Program-made: the position numbers and the translations under genes
The notes under the pieces: generated by a model
Seen by the model: only the letters and a program-made list of their open reading frames with translations
What the model was told of the DNA's origin: nothing
Databases searched by the model: none
Shown: positions 45,395-53,777 of the stretch, in pieces
Position numbering within the stretch: position 1 is the first letter of the stretch
How the letters are laid out: every line of letters begins with the position of its first letter
Assembly: GCF_007991655.1 (NCBI RefSeq)
Contig: NZ_BJYT01000010.1
Coordinates: forward strand, 150,173-214,172
DNA length: 64,000 bases
Reading direction: 5' to 3'
From: Segetibacter aerophilus
GTDB lineage: Bacteria > Bacteroidota > Bacteroidia > Chitinophagales > Chitinophagaceae

Positions 45395-45760
45395 CTATTT
45401 GGCAGTCTTTTCCGGTTTAGGTTTGGCTTCTTCTATCTTTTGCCGATTCATCTTTTCATATAAAGAATCATATAAACCTTTCTGAACATCAGGATGCTGC
45501 TGATAGTATTTATAGCTCTGATAGAACTCTTTCCTCGATGTTTGGTTTACCTTGAAAACCTGCTCATATAAAATACTCCGCTTCTTTTTTATGTCAACCG
45601 TCGAGTCTTTAATTACAAAATTATTTACAAACTCATCTATGCGAATAAGATCATAGACTACTTTCTGCATTCTTTCGGGAGGAAGTATATTCTTAGGGAC
45701 AGGGCTTGAAGCGCAACCGATAGAAATGATCAAAAGAGAAACTATTACCAGATTTCTCAT
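45395..45760 (-). CDS. DUF4296 family lipoprotein
   Basis: 121 residues. MRNLVIVSLLIISIGCASSPVP is a lipoprotein signal with lipidated cysteine at about residue 16. The body, PKNILPPERMQKVVYDLIRIDEFVNNFVIKDSTVD with DxY repeats of charged helices, matches the Bacteroidota DUF4296 family. Unknown role. It overlaps the DUF4835 gene by 4 bases (ATGA). Confidence 0.78.
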   Translation of the reverse strand: MRNLVIVSLLIISIGCASSPVPKNILPPERMQKVVYDLIRIDEFVNNFVIKDSTVDIKKKRSILYEQVFKVNQTSRKEFYQSYKYYQQHPDVQKGLYDSLYEKMNRQKIEEAKPKPEKTAK

Positions 45761-46680
45761 TTTAGTTCCTGTTGATACTTTGAAGCATTTGCTACATCCA
45801 GTTTTTGTAAAGCTTCTATCGCCCTTACCTTATCTTGTGAGGTTGCTTTCTTAAAAATCTGAATAAGCTCCTGCGATTTTCCAATCATAAAAAACTGTAC
45901 AATCATCGAGTTTGGATTTTCCTGGTTAAGGGTTTGCAGTTGGGCTAATGAGTTAAGTATTTTAGTTCTGCCTTCCACCTGGTTATCGTACATAAAATCC
46001 AGCCCCTGGCGGTAGTAACTATAAATGACGTCGTGAACAAGGTTAAATCTTGTGTTTAATAAATTCTCTGCAAGCCAGTACCTGTTTCTTGAACCATCAA
46101 AAGCCTTCCAGCCGCTGATGTTTCTGTTTTCGGGTGCGTTGTTAACTATATTCTGCGCTTTTTGAAAATATAAATCCCCTCCTTTCGGTCCAAATGAATC
46201 GTAATCGAGCCCCAGAATAATATTGACATAATAAGCAAAGGTGGCTGTGAGGTTGCTTGCCAAAGCATCTGAACCCTGCACACGATTTTCGTTAAACTCC
46301 ACCGGCTGATATTCGACATATCTAAAAGTCACATCCGCATCTTGAAAATTGATAAGAGCAGTGGAGTAGGAAGAATTATAAACAGGTCGAGCAGCCTGTA
46401 TGGTAAGACTCGCTTTATAAACGTTTGTCTCAACGACACTTTCAATATTTAATAAAAAGCTGCACTCGATTCGCTCTTGCGGTTGAACAACTTCCGAAGT
46501 CCATTTACGATTGTTTATGAAATTTGTCAGTTGAGACTGAAGCGTTTGAAATATTTTTTTGTCTACTGTATTCGGTACACGGCTAGCTATAACGGTTACT
46601 TTTGCCTGTAGTTCCTGTCCATAGTTTGTAACATGCAAGACAGCTATAAACAGCAACATCAAAAAACTATGCTTTTTCAT
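45757..46680 (-). CDS. DUF4835 family exported protein (PorD-like)
   Basis: 307 residues with a signal peptide (about 1-21). QELQAKVTVIASRVPNTVDKKIFQTLQSQLTNFINNRKWT, FRYVEYQPVEFNENRVQGSDALASNLTATFAYYVNIILGLDYDSF and a helical C-terminus match DUF4835. I recall this family being linked to the type IX secretion system under the name PorD, but I cannot verify it here. It overlaps coaBC by 14 bases. The window also encodes a type IX cargo at 57865-61182. Confidence 0.8.
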   Translation of the reverse strand: MKKHSFLMLLFIAVLHVTNYGQELQAKVTVIASRVPNTVDKKIFQTLQSQLTNFINNRKWTSEVVQPQERIECSFLLNIESVVETNVYKASLTIQAARPVYNSSYSTALINFQDADVTFRYVEYQPVEFNENRVQGSDALASNLTATFAYYVNIILGLDYDSFGPKGGDLYFQKAQNIVNNAPENRNISGWKAFDGSRNRYWLAENLLNTRFNLVHDVIYSYYRQGLDFMYDNQVEGRTKILNSLAQLQTLNQENPNSMIVQFFMIGKSQELIQIFKKATSQDKVRAIEALQKLDVANASKYQQELK

Positions 46681-47869
46681 TTAGCTTTTTTATAATTAAG
46701 TCTACAATATCGTTGGCCACCAATTTTTTGCTTTTGGGTTCGAAATCAAATGCCTGTCCTTCCCTATCAAAAATAGTTACTTTGTTAGTATCTTTTCCGA
46801 AACCGGCAGAGGTGTCTTTTAAGCTATTTAATACAATTAAATCTGCGTTTTTAGACGATAGTTTTTTCAAAGCATTCTCCTGCTCGTTCTCTGTCTCCAG
46901 CGCAAAGCCTACAAGAAACTGCTTGTTGCTTTTAAGAGCACCCATCGATTTGAGAATGTCTTTCGTCTTAGTCAACTTGAGAGTTAACAGTTCGTGGCTT
47001 TTTTTAATCTTCTCCCCCGCCACAGTTGTTGGTGCATAATCTGCCACAGCCGCCGCCATCACTGCTACATGGGATGTTGGGAAGAGCGCTTCAACTTGCG
47101 TATACATCTCTAGTGCAGAGGTAACCCTTTTAAGTTCTATACCGTTATAAGCAACCTCAACATTTACAGGTCCACAAACCAACTGAACGTCTGCACCCCT
47201 TTCATAAAACGCTTCTGCAAGGGCTATTCCCATTTTACCACTGGAATGATTTCCAACAAATCTAACCGGGTCAATAGCTTCGTATGTTGGTCCGGCAGTA
47301 ACAACAACTTTTTTACCTTTTAAAATGTCACCCCTAAAAAATTTCTCGTATAAATACTTTACAATATCCTCTGGTTCGGCCATTCTTCCCTCGCCATATA
47401 ACCCGCTTGCCAGTTCACCTTTTCCGACAGAGATAACAGCGTTTCCAAAACCTTCCAAAGTTTTAATATTACTCTTTGTAGCGGGATGGTGCCACATATC
47501 TTCATCCATAGCAGGAGCGACAATTACGGGGCATGTAGCAGAAAGATATGCAGCGAGTAATAAGTTATCACAAATCCCATTTGCCATCTTTGATAAAGTG
47601 TTACAACTAACAGGTGCTATTAGCATAACATCTGCCCAACGTCCCAGCATAACATGATTTGACCATGTATCCTCATCCGCCATCTCATGTAGAACTTTAT
47701 TCCTGCTTAGGGTAGCCAGGGTTAAAGATGAAACAAAGTCTTTTGCGGCAGGTGTTATAATAACTTTTACCTCAGCACCCGCAATAACCAACAGCCGAAC
47801 AATCAACACAGATTTATATGCAGCAATACTGCCTGTTATTCCCAGAAGTATTTTTTTTCCCTGTAGCAT
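46667..47869 (-). CDS. coaBC: Bifunctional phosphopantothenoylcysteine decarboxylase/synthetase
   Basis: Makes 4-phosphopantetheine on the way to coenzyme A, in the cytoplasm. 400 residues: an N-terminal flavin decarboxylase (CoaC, about 1-180) with GSIAAYKSV, CNTLSKMANGICDNLL and PAMDEDMWHHPA, where the usual PxMNxxMW Asn is Asp, and a C-terminal synthetase (CoaB) with VVVTAGPTYEAIDPVRFVGNHSSGKMGIALAE and AAAVADYAP. Length and order are typical. Confidence 0.95.
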   Translation of the reverse strand: MLQGKKILLGITGSIAAYKSVLIVRLLVIAGAEVKVIITPAAKDFVSSLTLATLSRNKVLHEMADEDTWSNHVMLGRWADVMLIAPVSCNTLSKMANGICDNLLLAAYLSATCPVIVAPAMDEDMWHHPATKSNIKTLEGFGNAVISVGKGELASGLYGEGRMAEPEDIVKYLYEKFFRGDILKGKKVVVTAGPTYEAIDPVRFVGNHSSGKMGIALAEAFYERGADVQLVCGPVNVEVAYNGIELKRVTSALEMYTQVEALFPTSHVAVMAAAVADYAPTTVAGEKIKKSHELLTLKLTKTKDILKSMGALKSNKQFLVGFALETENEQENALKKLSSKNADLIVLNSLKDTSAGFGKDTNKVTIFDREGQAFDFEPKSKKLVANDIVDLIIKKLNEKA

Positions 47870-47882
47870 ACTTGCTGTAATA

Positions 47883-47912
47883 AAAAACGACAGTTCAATA
47901 ACTGCCGTTTTT
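47883..47912 (-). terminator. Hairpin between rpoZ and coaBC
   Basis: CAGTT (47891-47895) and AACTG (47900-47904) pair, then after one mismatch ACG/CGT and A/T tracts extend the stem on both sides. It can act in either direction and may reduce transcription from rpoZ into coaBC. Confidence 0.55.
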
Positions 47913-47932
47913 CACTAAAATCATTAACTATA

Positions 47933-48274
47933 TTAACTAAATAGATCAGTGTCGCTCTTACGATAATAAATCTTGTTATCCATGAATTCGTGTGTTGCAA
48001 GAATAGCAGGATTTGGCATTTTTTCGTACGCTCTCGAAATTTCGATTTGTTCTTTATTCTCGTGAATTTCCTCCAAACTATCCGTATGCGTTGCAAATTC
48101 TTCAAGTTTATTGTGCAATTCTTCCTTTAAGGCTATGTTTATCTGGTTAGCTCTTTTTGATATTATGGCGATAGACTCATATAAATTACCTGTCCTTCCT
48201 TTAATATCTACCAGGCTTTTTGTCTCAACAACACTTGCTGTATTTGTACTAAGCTGCCTTCTTAGTTTGCTCAT
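47933..48274 (-). CDS. rpoZ: RNA polymerase omega subunit (Bacteroidota form)
   Basis: 113 residues of the Rpb6-like form: NTASVVETKSLVDIKGRTGNLYESIAIISKRANQINIALKEELHNKLEEFA, followed by a tail ending YYRKSDTDLF. Assists assembly of RNA polymerase. It overlaps bamD by 26 bases, an arrangement often seen in Bacteroidota. Confidence 0.9.
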   Translation of the reverse strand: MSKLRRQLSTNTASVVETKSLVDIKGRTGNLYESIAIISKRANQINIALKEELHNKLEEFATHTDSLEEIHENKEQIEISRAYEKMPNPAILATHEFMDNKIYYRKSDTDLFS

Positions 48275-49064
48275 TTTTTGAATTTATATTATTTAAAGAT
48301 TGTGTTTTGTAATAGTCCACAGTTTTTGCAAGCTTACTTTCAGGAAATCTATCAACGAAATCCGTACATTCAGCTACTACTTTATCGTACCTCTCAGCTT
48401 GCCTTTCTTCAACACTGTTGTTAGCATAAAGATAATAAGATTTTATTACCATTAGTTTATATTCATCACCCTTTCCGGTGTCGGGATAATTGTCAATTAA
48501 AGCGCTAAAGGCTATCGCCGCGGCTTTGTAAAAACCAAGATTGTAATATAGCTCTGCACTTTTAAAGTCCTTTACCTCAAGTTTAGCTCTTGCTTCGTCT
48601 ATTATAGAAGTTGCTTCAGGAATGCGGGCAGAAAGAGGATGTGTGTTGATAAAAGCCTGCATTTGTCCCATCGCTTTTGTAGTATTAGTTTGATCTAACT
48701 CAGGCTTGGGAGATTGCTTGTAGTAACAATAAGCGCGCATGAAATCGGCCTCTTCAGCTTTAGGGCTATTGGGAAAAGTCTCAACAAAAGTTTTAAACAA
48801 ATTTTCAGATGTAGTGTAATCTTTTAAATAGTAGGCTGAGTAAGCGTACTTATAATAAAGATCCTCAAAACGTGCAGTTCCCTTGAAAACTGGGAAAAGG
48901 TCTTCAAATAAAATTTGGGCATTACTATACTTCTTTTGAGCATAGTAATTTTCAGCCATCTTCAATTTATATTCATTGTCCGTGCTCTTCAGCGTCTTTG
49001 ATAACTTATTAGAACATGAGGCAAAAACGATCGTAAAAAGTAATAAGTAACTAAATTTAACCAT
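48249..49064 (-). CDS. bamD: Outer membrane assembly lipoprotein BamD
   Basis: 271 residues. The signal ends in a lipobox (IVFASCSNK, lipidated Cys about 16). TPR repeats follow, with the BamD patterns YYAQKKYSNAQILFEDL, YYLKDYTTSENLFKTFVETFPNSPKAEEADFMRAYCYYKQSP and KSYYLYANNS. It is part of the BAM complex that inserts beta-barrel proteins in the outer membrane. It is the first gene of a five-gene run down to DUF4296. Confidence 0.92.
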   Translation of the reverse strand: MVKFSYLLLFTIVFASCSNKLSKTLKSTDNEYKLKMAENYYAQKKYSNAQILFEDLFPVFKGTARFEDLYYKYAYSAYYLKDYTTSENLFKTFVETFPNSPKAEEADFMRAYCYYKQSPKPELDQTNTTKAMGQMQAFINTHPLSARIPEATSIIDEARAKLEVKDFKSAELYYNLGFYKAAAIAFSALIDNYPDTGKGDEYKLMVIKSYYLYANNSVEERQAERYDKVVAECTDFVDRFPESKLAKTVDYYKTQSLNNINSKNEQTKKAA

Positions 49065-49154
49065 AAGAATTATACAATATTACAACGAAAACAAGCAAAT
49101 TAGCTAAGCGGAGATTTAAAGCAATAAAAGGTCTAGTTAATAATTCTATAATAA

Positions 49155-49180
49155 AAAGCACCCCTTATTTGAGGTGCTTT
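49155..49180 (-). terminator. Terminator after the first OmpA-family gene
   Basis: On the minus strand AAAGCACC (49180-49173) pairs with GGTGCTTT (49162-49155), with T-rich sequence after. It follows the stop codon at 49204. Confidence 0.75.
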
Positions 49181-49203
49181 CTATTATGAAAAGGAATAGT
49201 GTT

Positions 49204-50853
49204 CTATTTAAGCTTCTGAAGGTTTGGATGCGGTGCAGGAACTGTATTAGGACCTTCCTCAGTAGTTCCCATTAGATCTACTGTGTTGGGATCGCCCTCT
49301 GTTCCGTATTCAAAAATAATCCGAGTGTTTGATATTCCCTGTCTTTCAACGAGGTAACGAATGATTGCACTTACTCTATCCCAACTTAACTGCTGTGCAG
49401 CTTTGTTTGAAGCACCATGACCCGAAACTTTAACCTTACAAGTAGGGTTAGCTTTCAATTGACTAGCTACACCATTTAGGATTGATTGCGCTTCTCTTGT
49501 TAGTTTAACGCTACTTCCATTAAACTGCACGCTAGGAAGATCCGTAATTTTACAATCGCTTGGACCACCGCCTGTTTTAATGATTTCCCTAAGTTCTTTA
49601 CAGCATTCTGGCTCAGGACAATTACCTACACCATCCTCATCAACGGGAAAACAGTTTTGAAGAGTAAGCAGTTCTTTATCCCTGTAGTCCGGCACTCCGT
49701 CACCGTCAGTATCTTTAGAAACACCGTGCGTATCAACAGGCGCACCAGGAGGAGTATTGGGTTCAAGGTCAAACTGATCCGTTACCCCGTCACCATCAGC
49801 GTCATCCAATTTTACTTTAGGAAGCTTCATGTGCTTCGGGTTATTCAACTCGCTATATGCAAACTCTAGAGGGTTCATCCACCACAATGGTGGAATACGT
49901 CTTTTAGAGTTACCCAGATTTTGATTAACACTTAATGAAAGGAAGCCTATATTATCCCACTCTGATGTGAAAACAGGATTAACTAAATCTCCACTTTGAC
50001 GAAACCATCCGTCAACATAGTCGTCCCGAGTCATGATGCGTTTATACTCCAGTCCCAAAGAAGTTTTCTTCGCAATTCTATATTCAGCACCAAATCCTGC
50101 ACTGAATGAATGCCGTAGATTGTAGTTACCTAAAGAAGGTCTTCTATCATTTGTTAATGCCACAGTTTCATAACTACCATCAAGCATAGCTCTTAGCTGA
50201 TCTCTGATTTCAGTTCTTGGTGCTGAGGAATTAATTGTTTGAAAAGGATATGGAGCTCCATTTGCATCAACGACGTCCATTTTGGTTTCATAGGCGAAAG
50301 CAGTGTAACCAGCTAGTAGATAAGTATTCCATCTGCCTTGCCTGTTATGGAACATAATATTGTTTAGAGATACTAATGCTTCTAACGAAGGAACAATTGC
50401 CGTTGTATGGAAATTGTGAATATAGCCTCCTGTTTGTGTAAGGTAATTTTGCTGCACAAATGGGTGGTTGTTGAAATTTCTATTCCTTTGATAATCCAAT
50501 CCCTGCATGTTGTAATAAGCAAGAGATGCTTTTATTGATACAACATAACCCATAGCCTTTCTGATAGAAATACCTCCACCCCATGCATAGCTGCTTAATT
50601 CGGAGCCTGCACCTTTAAAAGCCATTGGGCAGTCGCCATCCACATAGGGCAGCCCCACAAACACCCCTAACTGCCACATGTCTCTCGGCTTAGCAGGAAA
50701 ACTGCTGTTATTATTTAAAAAATCAGATTGCTGTGCAAGATTTCTGGGAGCAATATAGGAGGTATCAAGATAATTGTGGGTTCCTCCCAATTGAGAAAAC
50801 GAGTGGAAGGTTAAAAAAAATAAAGCAGTTAGTAATGTAAATACTTTTCTCAT
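49204..50853 (-). CDS. OmpA-family protein with calcium-type repeats (paralogue 1)
   Basis: 549 residues: signal peptide (MRKVFTLLTALFFLTFHSFSQ), an eight-strand-like N-terminal barrel (about 30-330), an acidic DADGDGVTDQFDLEPNTPPG and DTDGDGVPDYRDKE linker as in thrombospondin type 3 repeats, a Cys-bearing stretch, then a C-terminal OmpA domain with SGHGASNKAAQQLSWDRVSAIIRYLV that should bind peptidoglycan. It is a tandem partner of the gene at 51023-52552. The start at 50853 precedes the signal; a longer frame to 50919 is open. Confidence 0.88.
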   Translation of the reverse strand: MRKVFTLLTALFFLTFHSFSQLGGTHNYLDTSYIAPRNLAQQSDFLNNNSSFPAKPRDMWQLGVFVGLPYVDGDCPMAFKGAGSELSSYAWGGGISIRKAMGYVVSIKASLAYYNMQGLDYQRNRNFNNHPFVQQNYLTQTGGYIHNFHTTAIVPSLEALVSLNNIMFHNRQGRWNTYLLAGYTAFAYETKMDVVDANGAPYPFQTINSSAPRTEIRDQLRAMLDGSYETVALTNDRRPSLGNYNLRHSFSAGFGAEYRIAKKTSLGLEYKRIMTRDDYVDGWFRQSGDLVNPVFTSEWDNIGFLSLSVNQNLGNSKRRIPPLWWMNPLEFAYSELNNPKHMKLPKVKLDDADGDGVTDQFDLEPNTPPGAPVDTHGVSKDTDGDGVPDYRDKELLTLQNCFPVDEDGVGNCPEPECCKELREIIKTGGGPSDCKITDLPSVQFNGSSVKLTREAQSILNGVASQLKANPTCKVKVSGHGASNKAAQQLSWDRVSAIIRYLVERQGISNTRIIFEYGTEGDPNTVDLMGTTEEGPNTVPAPHPNLQKLK

Positions 50854-50970
50854 AAACTTAAAAAGGTTGGTAATTTTTAGTTTTTTTTCGCTCGTAAAGT
50901 GTTGTGTATAAAAGAACAAAGAAACTGAAAAAGTTGCATTAATGTTAAAATCATTTTGATTTCAACAAAA

Positions 50971-50998
50971 AAATACCCTTCGTAAACGAAGGGTATTT
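50971..50998 (-). terminator. Terminator after the second OmpA-family gene
   Basis: AAATACCCTTCG (50971-50982) and CGAAGGGTATTT (50987-50998) form a perfect 12-base stem with a TAAA loop, followed on the minus strand by a T-run. Confidence 0.85.
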
Positions 50999-51022
50999 CA
51001 AAATTATTGTGATAGGATTAAA

Positions 51023-52552
51023 CTATCTACGCTTCAAATTTGGATGAGGAGCAGGAACTGTATTTGGTCCAGTTTCTTTAGTACCTGTTAGGTCTACTGT
51101 GTTTGGATCCCCTTCTTCACCGTAGGAGAAGATAAATCTATCCTCACTTATACCTTGTTTTTCTACTAAATATCTGATAACACTATTCACTCGATCCCAA
51201 CTTAACTGTTGAGCACGCTTATCGCTTGCACCGTGTCCAATAACTCTAACTCTACAATCAGGAGTTGCTTTGATTTGTGTAGCAGCACTTGCTAACAAAG
51301 TCATCGCATCTTTACTAAGTGTTGCTCTACTTGAGGTAAATTGAATACTTGGCAAGTTTCCAATGTTACATGCAGCGCCTACTAATCCACTATCAATTCT
51401 AGCTCTTAACTCTGTGCAACATGCAGGTTCTGGGCAATTACCAACACCGTCAGCATCAACAGGGAAACATTTTTGAGGAGTTAGAAGTTCTTTGTCTTTG
51501 TAGTCAGGAACTCCATCTGCATCTGTATCTTTCGCTACTCCGCGGGCGTCAACAGGAGCCCCTGCTGGAGTATTTGGCTCCATATCGAATTGATCAGTTA
51601 TACCATCACCGTCTGCATCAGGAAGTACCGGAGTTGGTAATTTCATGTGTTGAGGGCGATTAATTTCATTATACACAAAATTATTAGCATTTGACCACCA
51701 TAAAGGCTGTACTCTTTTAGCAGAACTACCAAGGTTTAGATTTAATCTAGCACTAGTAAAGCTGTACATGTCAAAATTTCTACTATTGGGTGCTTCATAG
51801 CCATCTAAGAAATCATAATTTACAAAAGTGAACCTTTGCTCAAGCCCTATATTTACCTTGGGGCTCAACTTAAACGCTATTCCAAGACCCGCACTTGCAC
51901 CTGGAGCTAGAGCCCAGCCTTTTCTTCCGCCTACTTCTCTTCCTCCAAATGTTCTCAAAAGACCCGTTTGATTGCTGCGGAAACCTGCACCGTAAAAAGT
52001 CCCGTATGCGCCATCAATTTGCGTATTAGCAAGACCTCTCACAAAAACCTTCGTTGCTATTAGGTCAAGTCCACCTAACACGTATACGTTAGTCTTTGGA
52101 TTCCCCCGGTAGTGGCTATTAGGATTTAATGATGCTATTACATCTGCAGCTACAGAATGCTTCCAGTTCTGGAAGGCACGAACAGCAGGCTGTGTTTGAG
52201 TTTGAGGGATATTTGGATAACCTTGAGCATATCCACCAAAATAGCCAAATCTAAACGAAAACGTATGAGATACTGCTTTTCTTAAAGTTATAGCTCCTCC
52301 GACATCCATTTTAGGCCTTATGTCGCCTACTACCATGTTATTACCCGCCGCAAAGCCCAATTCCCACATGCTTCTTGGTTTAGCAGGATAAGGATATTGG
52401 TTATTTAAAAACTCACTCTGCTGAGGGAGATTTTTCGTAGCGATTTTAGAGGAATCTCTCCAATCATACCCTGCATCGCTTTGCTGTGCAAAGGCTGCAG
52501 AGGAACATAGGCTGATTAAGCCTAGCATTAAAATGTACTTGTTACTTGCCAT
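51023..52552 (-). CDS. OmpA-family protein with calcium-type repeats (paralogue 2)
   Basis: 509 residues with the same plan as its downstream neighbour: signal peptide ending AFAQ, an aromatic-rich barrel, DADGDGITDQFDMEPNTPAG and DTDADGVPDYKDKE, and a C-terminal OmpA domain (VIGHGASDKRAQQLSWDRVNSVIRYLV). The C-terminal third of the pair is nearly alike, while the barrels differ, so the duplication is not recent or the barrels are under separate selection. It has its own promoter and terminator. Confidence 0.88.
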   Translation of the reverse strand: MASNKYILMLGLISLCSSAAFAQQSDAGYDWRDSSKIATKNLPQQSEFLNNQYPYPAKPRSMWELGFAAGNNMVVGDIRPKMDVGGAITLRKAVSHTFSFRFGYFGGYAQGYPNIPQTQTQPAVRAFQNWKHSVAADVIASLNPNSHYRGNPKTNVYVLGGLDLIATKVFVRGLANTQIDGAYGTFYGAGFRSNQTGLLRTFGGREVGGRKGWALAPGASAGLGIAFKLSPKVNIGLEQRFTFVNYDFLDGYEAPNSRNFDMYSFTSARLNLNLGSSAKRVQPLWWSNANNFVYNEINRPQHMKLPTPVLPDADGDGITDQFDMEPNTPAGAPVDARGVAKDTDADGVPDYKDKELLTPQKCFPVDADGVGNCPEPACCTELRARIDSGLVGAACNIGNLPSIQFTSSRATLSKDAMTLLASAATQIKATPDCRVRVIGHGASDKRAQQLSWDRVNSVIRYLVEKQGISEDRFIFSYGEEGDPNTVDLTGTKETGPNTVPAPHPNLKRR

Positions 52553-52602
52553 AGAAGTGTTTTATATTTTTTGTAATAGAATATATTGTTAAGATTCTCA
52601 GG

Positions 52603-52633
52603 CAAAAATACGCGATGAGAATGAATAAACAAA
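52603..52633 (-). promoter_or_regulatory. Promoter of the second OmpA-family gene
   Basis: On the minus strand TTTG (52633-52630), a 19-base spacer and TATTTTTG (52610-52603) match the Bacteroidota consensus exactly. Predicted start is near 52596, giving a leader of about 45 bases. Confidence 0.75.
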
Positions 52634-52812
52634 TAATTACAATTTCTTTTTAATTCATAAAAAAACTATACCAGTCTTAAAATGAATTAATTATACAACT
52701 CTTATAACAGATTTTTGTAATTCTCCTGTAGAAGATTTTTCCCATAGATTAAACAAATTGATTGAGGTTTACTGTTAATAGGAATACAATTAACTTGCGA
52801 GCAACTATTAGA

Positions 52813-53775
52813 ATGGAACTAGCGGCAAAAATAATATTTGAGGAATTGAAAGAGTTTGAGCGCCACTTTAAACAAGCTGTAAAAAGCAATGTTTCGCTAC
52901 TTGATAAAATCATGCAGTTTATTGTAAAAAGAAAGGGCAAACAATTAAGGCCAATGTTTGTGCTCTTGAGTGCAAAATTAGGAGGACAAATAAATGAGAA
53001 ATCTTATAGAGCAGCATCGTTAGTAGAACTGCTTCATACTGCGACTTTAGTGCATGACGATGTTGTAGATGAGTCCTTAGAAAGGCGTGGTTTTTTTTCT
53101 ATCAATACTTTATGGAAGAATAAAATAGCAGTGCTGGTTGGAGATTATCTTTTATCTAAAGGCCTCTTACTATCCTTAGACAATGGCGACTTCCAGATGC
53201 TACAAATACTTTCTAATGCTATAAAGCTAATGAGCGAGGGGGAACTATTGCAGCTCGAAAAAGCGCGTAACCTGAATTTAAAAGAAGACGTCTACTTTGA
53301 GATAATCAAAAACAAAACTGCATCTCTGTTAGCTTCTTCATGTGCTGCAGGAGCTTCCACCACCTTTACTGATGAAGCCGAGGTAGAAAAAATGAGAACT
53401 TTTGGGGAAAAGGTCGGAATAGCCTTTCAAATAAAAGATGATCTATTTGATTACGGCAATGAAGACGTTGGAAAACCAACCGGTAACGATATAAAAGAAA
53501 AAAAACTCACGCTTCCCTTAATCTACACTTTAAATAACACAAGTTCTTTAACAAGAAGGAAGCTGATTTACATTGTTAAAAACGAGAATACTAACAAAGA
53601 GAAAGTCAAGTTTGTAATCAACGAAGTTCAGAAAACAGGCGGAATTGAATATGCGAAACAAAAGATGTTTCATTACAGGGATGAGGCATTGGCAGTGTTA
53701 TACACTTTCCCTGACACTGAAGTAAGAAAAGGATTAGAAGAACTGGTTAGATATACCACTGATCGAAACTATTAA
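52813..53775 (+). CDS. Polyprenyl diphosphate synthase
   Basis: Adds isopentenyl units to an allylic diphosphate to make a long polyprenyl chain, probably for quinone side chains. 320 residues with both aspartate motifs, DDVVDESLERRG (first, about 80-91) and KDDLFDYGNEDVGK (second), plus KKLTLPLIYTL. The start at 52813 is preferred; an in-frame TTG 51 bases upstream would add an unusual leader. It is followed by recJ after only two bases. Confidence 0.92.
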   Translation: MELAAKIIFEELKEFERHFKQAVKSNVSLLDKIMQFIVKRKGKQLRPMFVLLSAKLGGQINEKSYRAASLVELLHTATLVHDDVVDESLERRGFFSINTLWKNKIAVLVGDYLLSKGLLLSLDNGDFQMLQILSNAIKLMSEGELLQLEKARNLNLKEDVYFEIIKNKTASLLASSCAAGASTTFTDEAEVEKMRTFGEKVGIAFQIKDDLFDYGNEDVGKPTGNDIKEKKLTLPLIYTLNNTSSLTRRKLIYIVKNENTNKEKVKFVINEVQKTGGIEYAKQKMFHYRDEALAVLYTFPDTEVRKGLEELVRYTTDRNY

Positions 53776-53777
53776 GA

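Noticed and set aside
46667..47869. CoaC Asn-to-Asp change (PAMDEDMW) as a sign of inactivity
   Set aside because: I recall PAMD as the usual form in Bacteroidota CoaBC, and every other motif is intact, so it is not treated as a defect.
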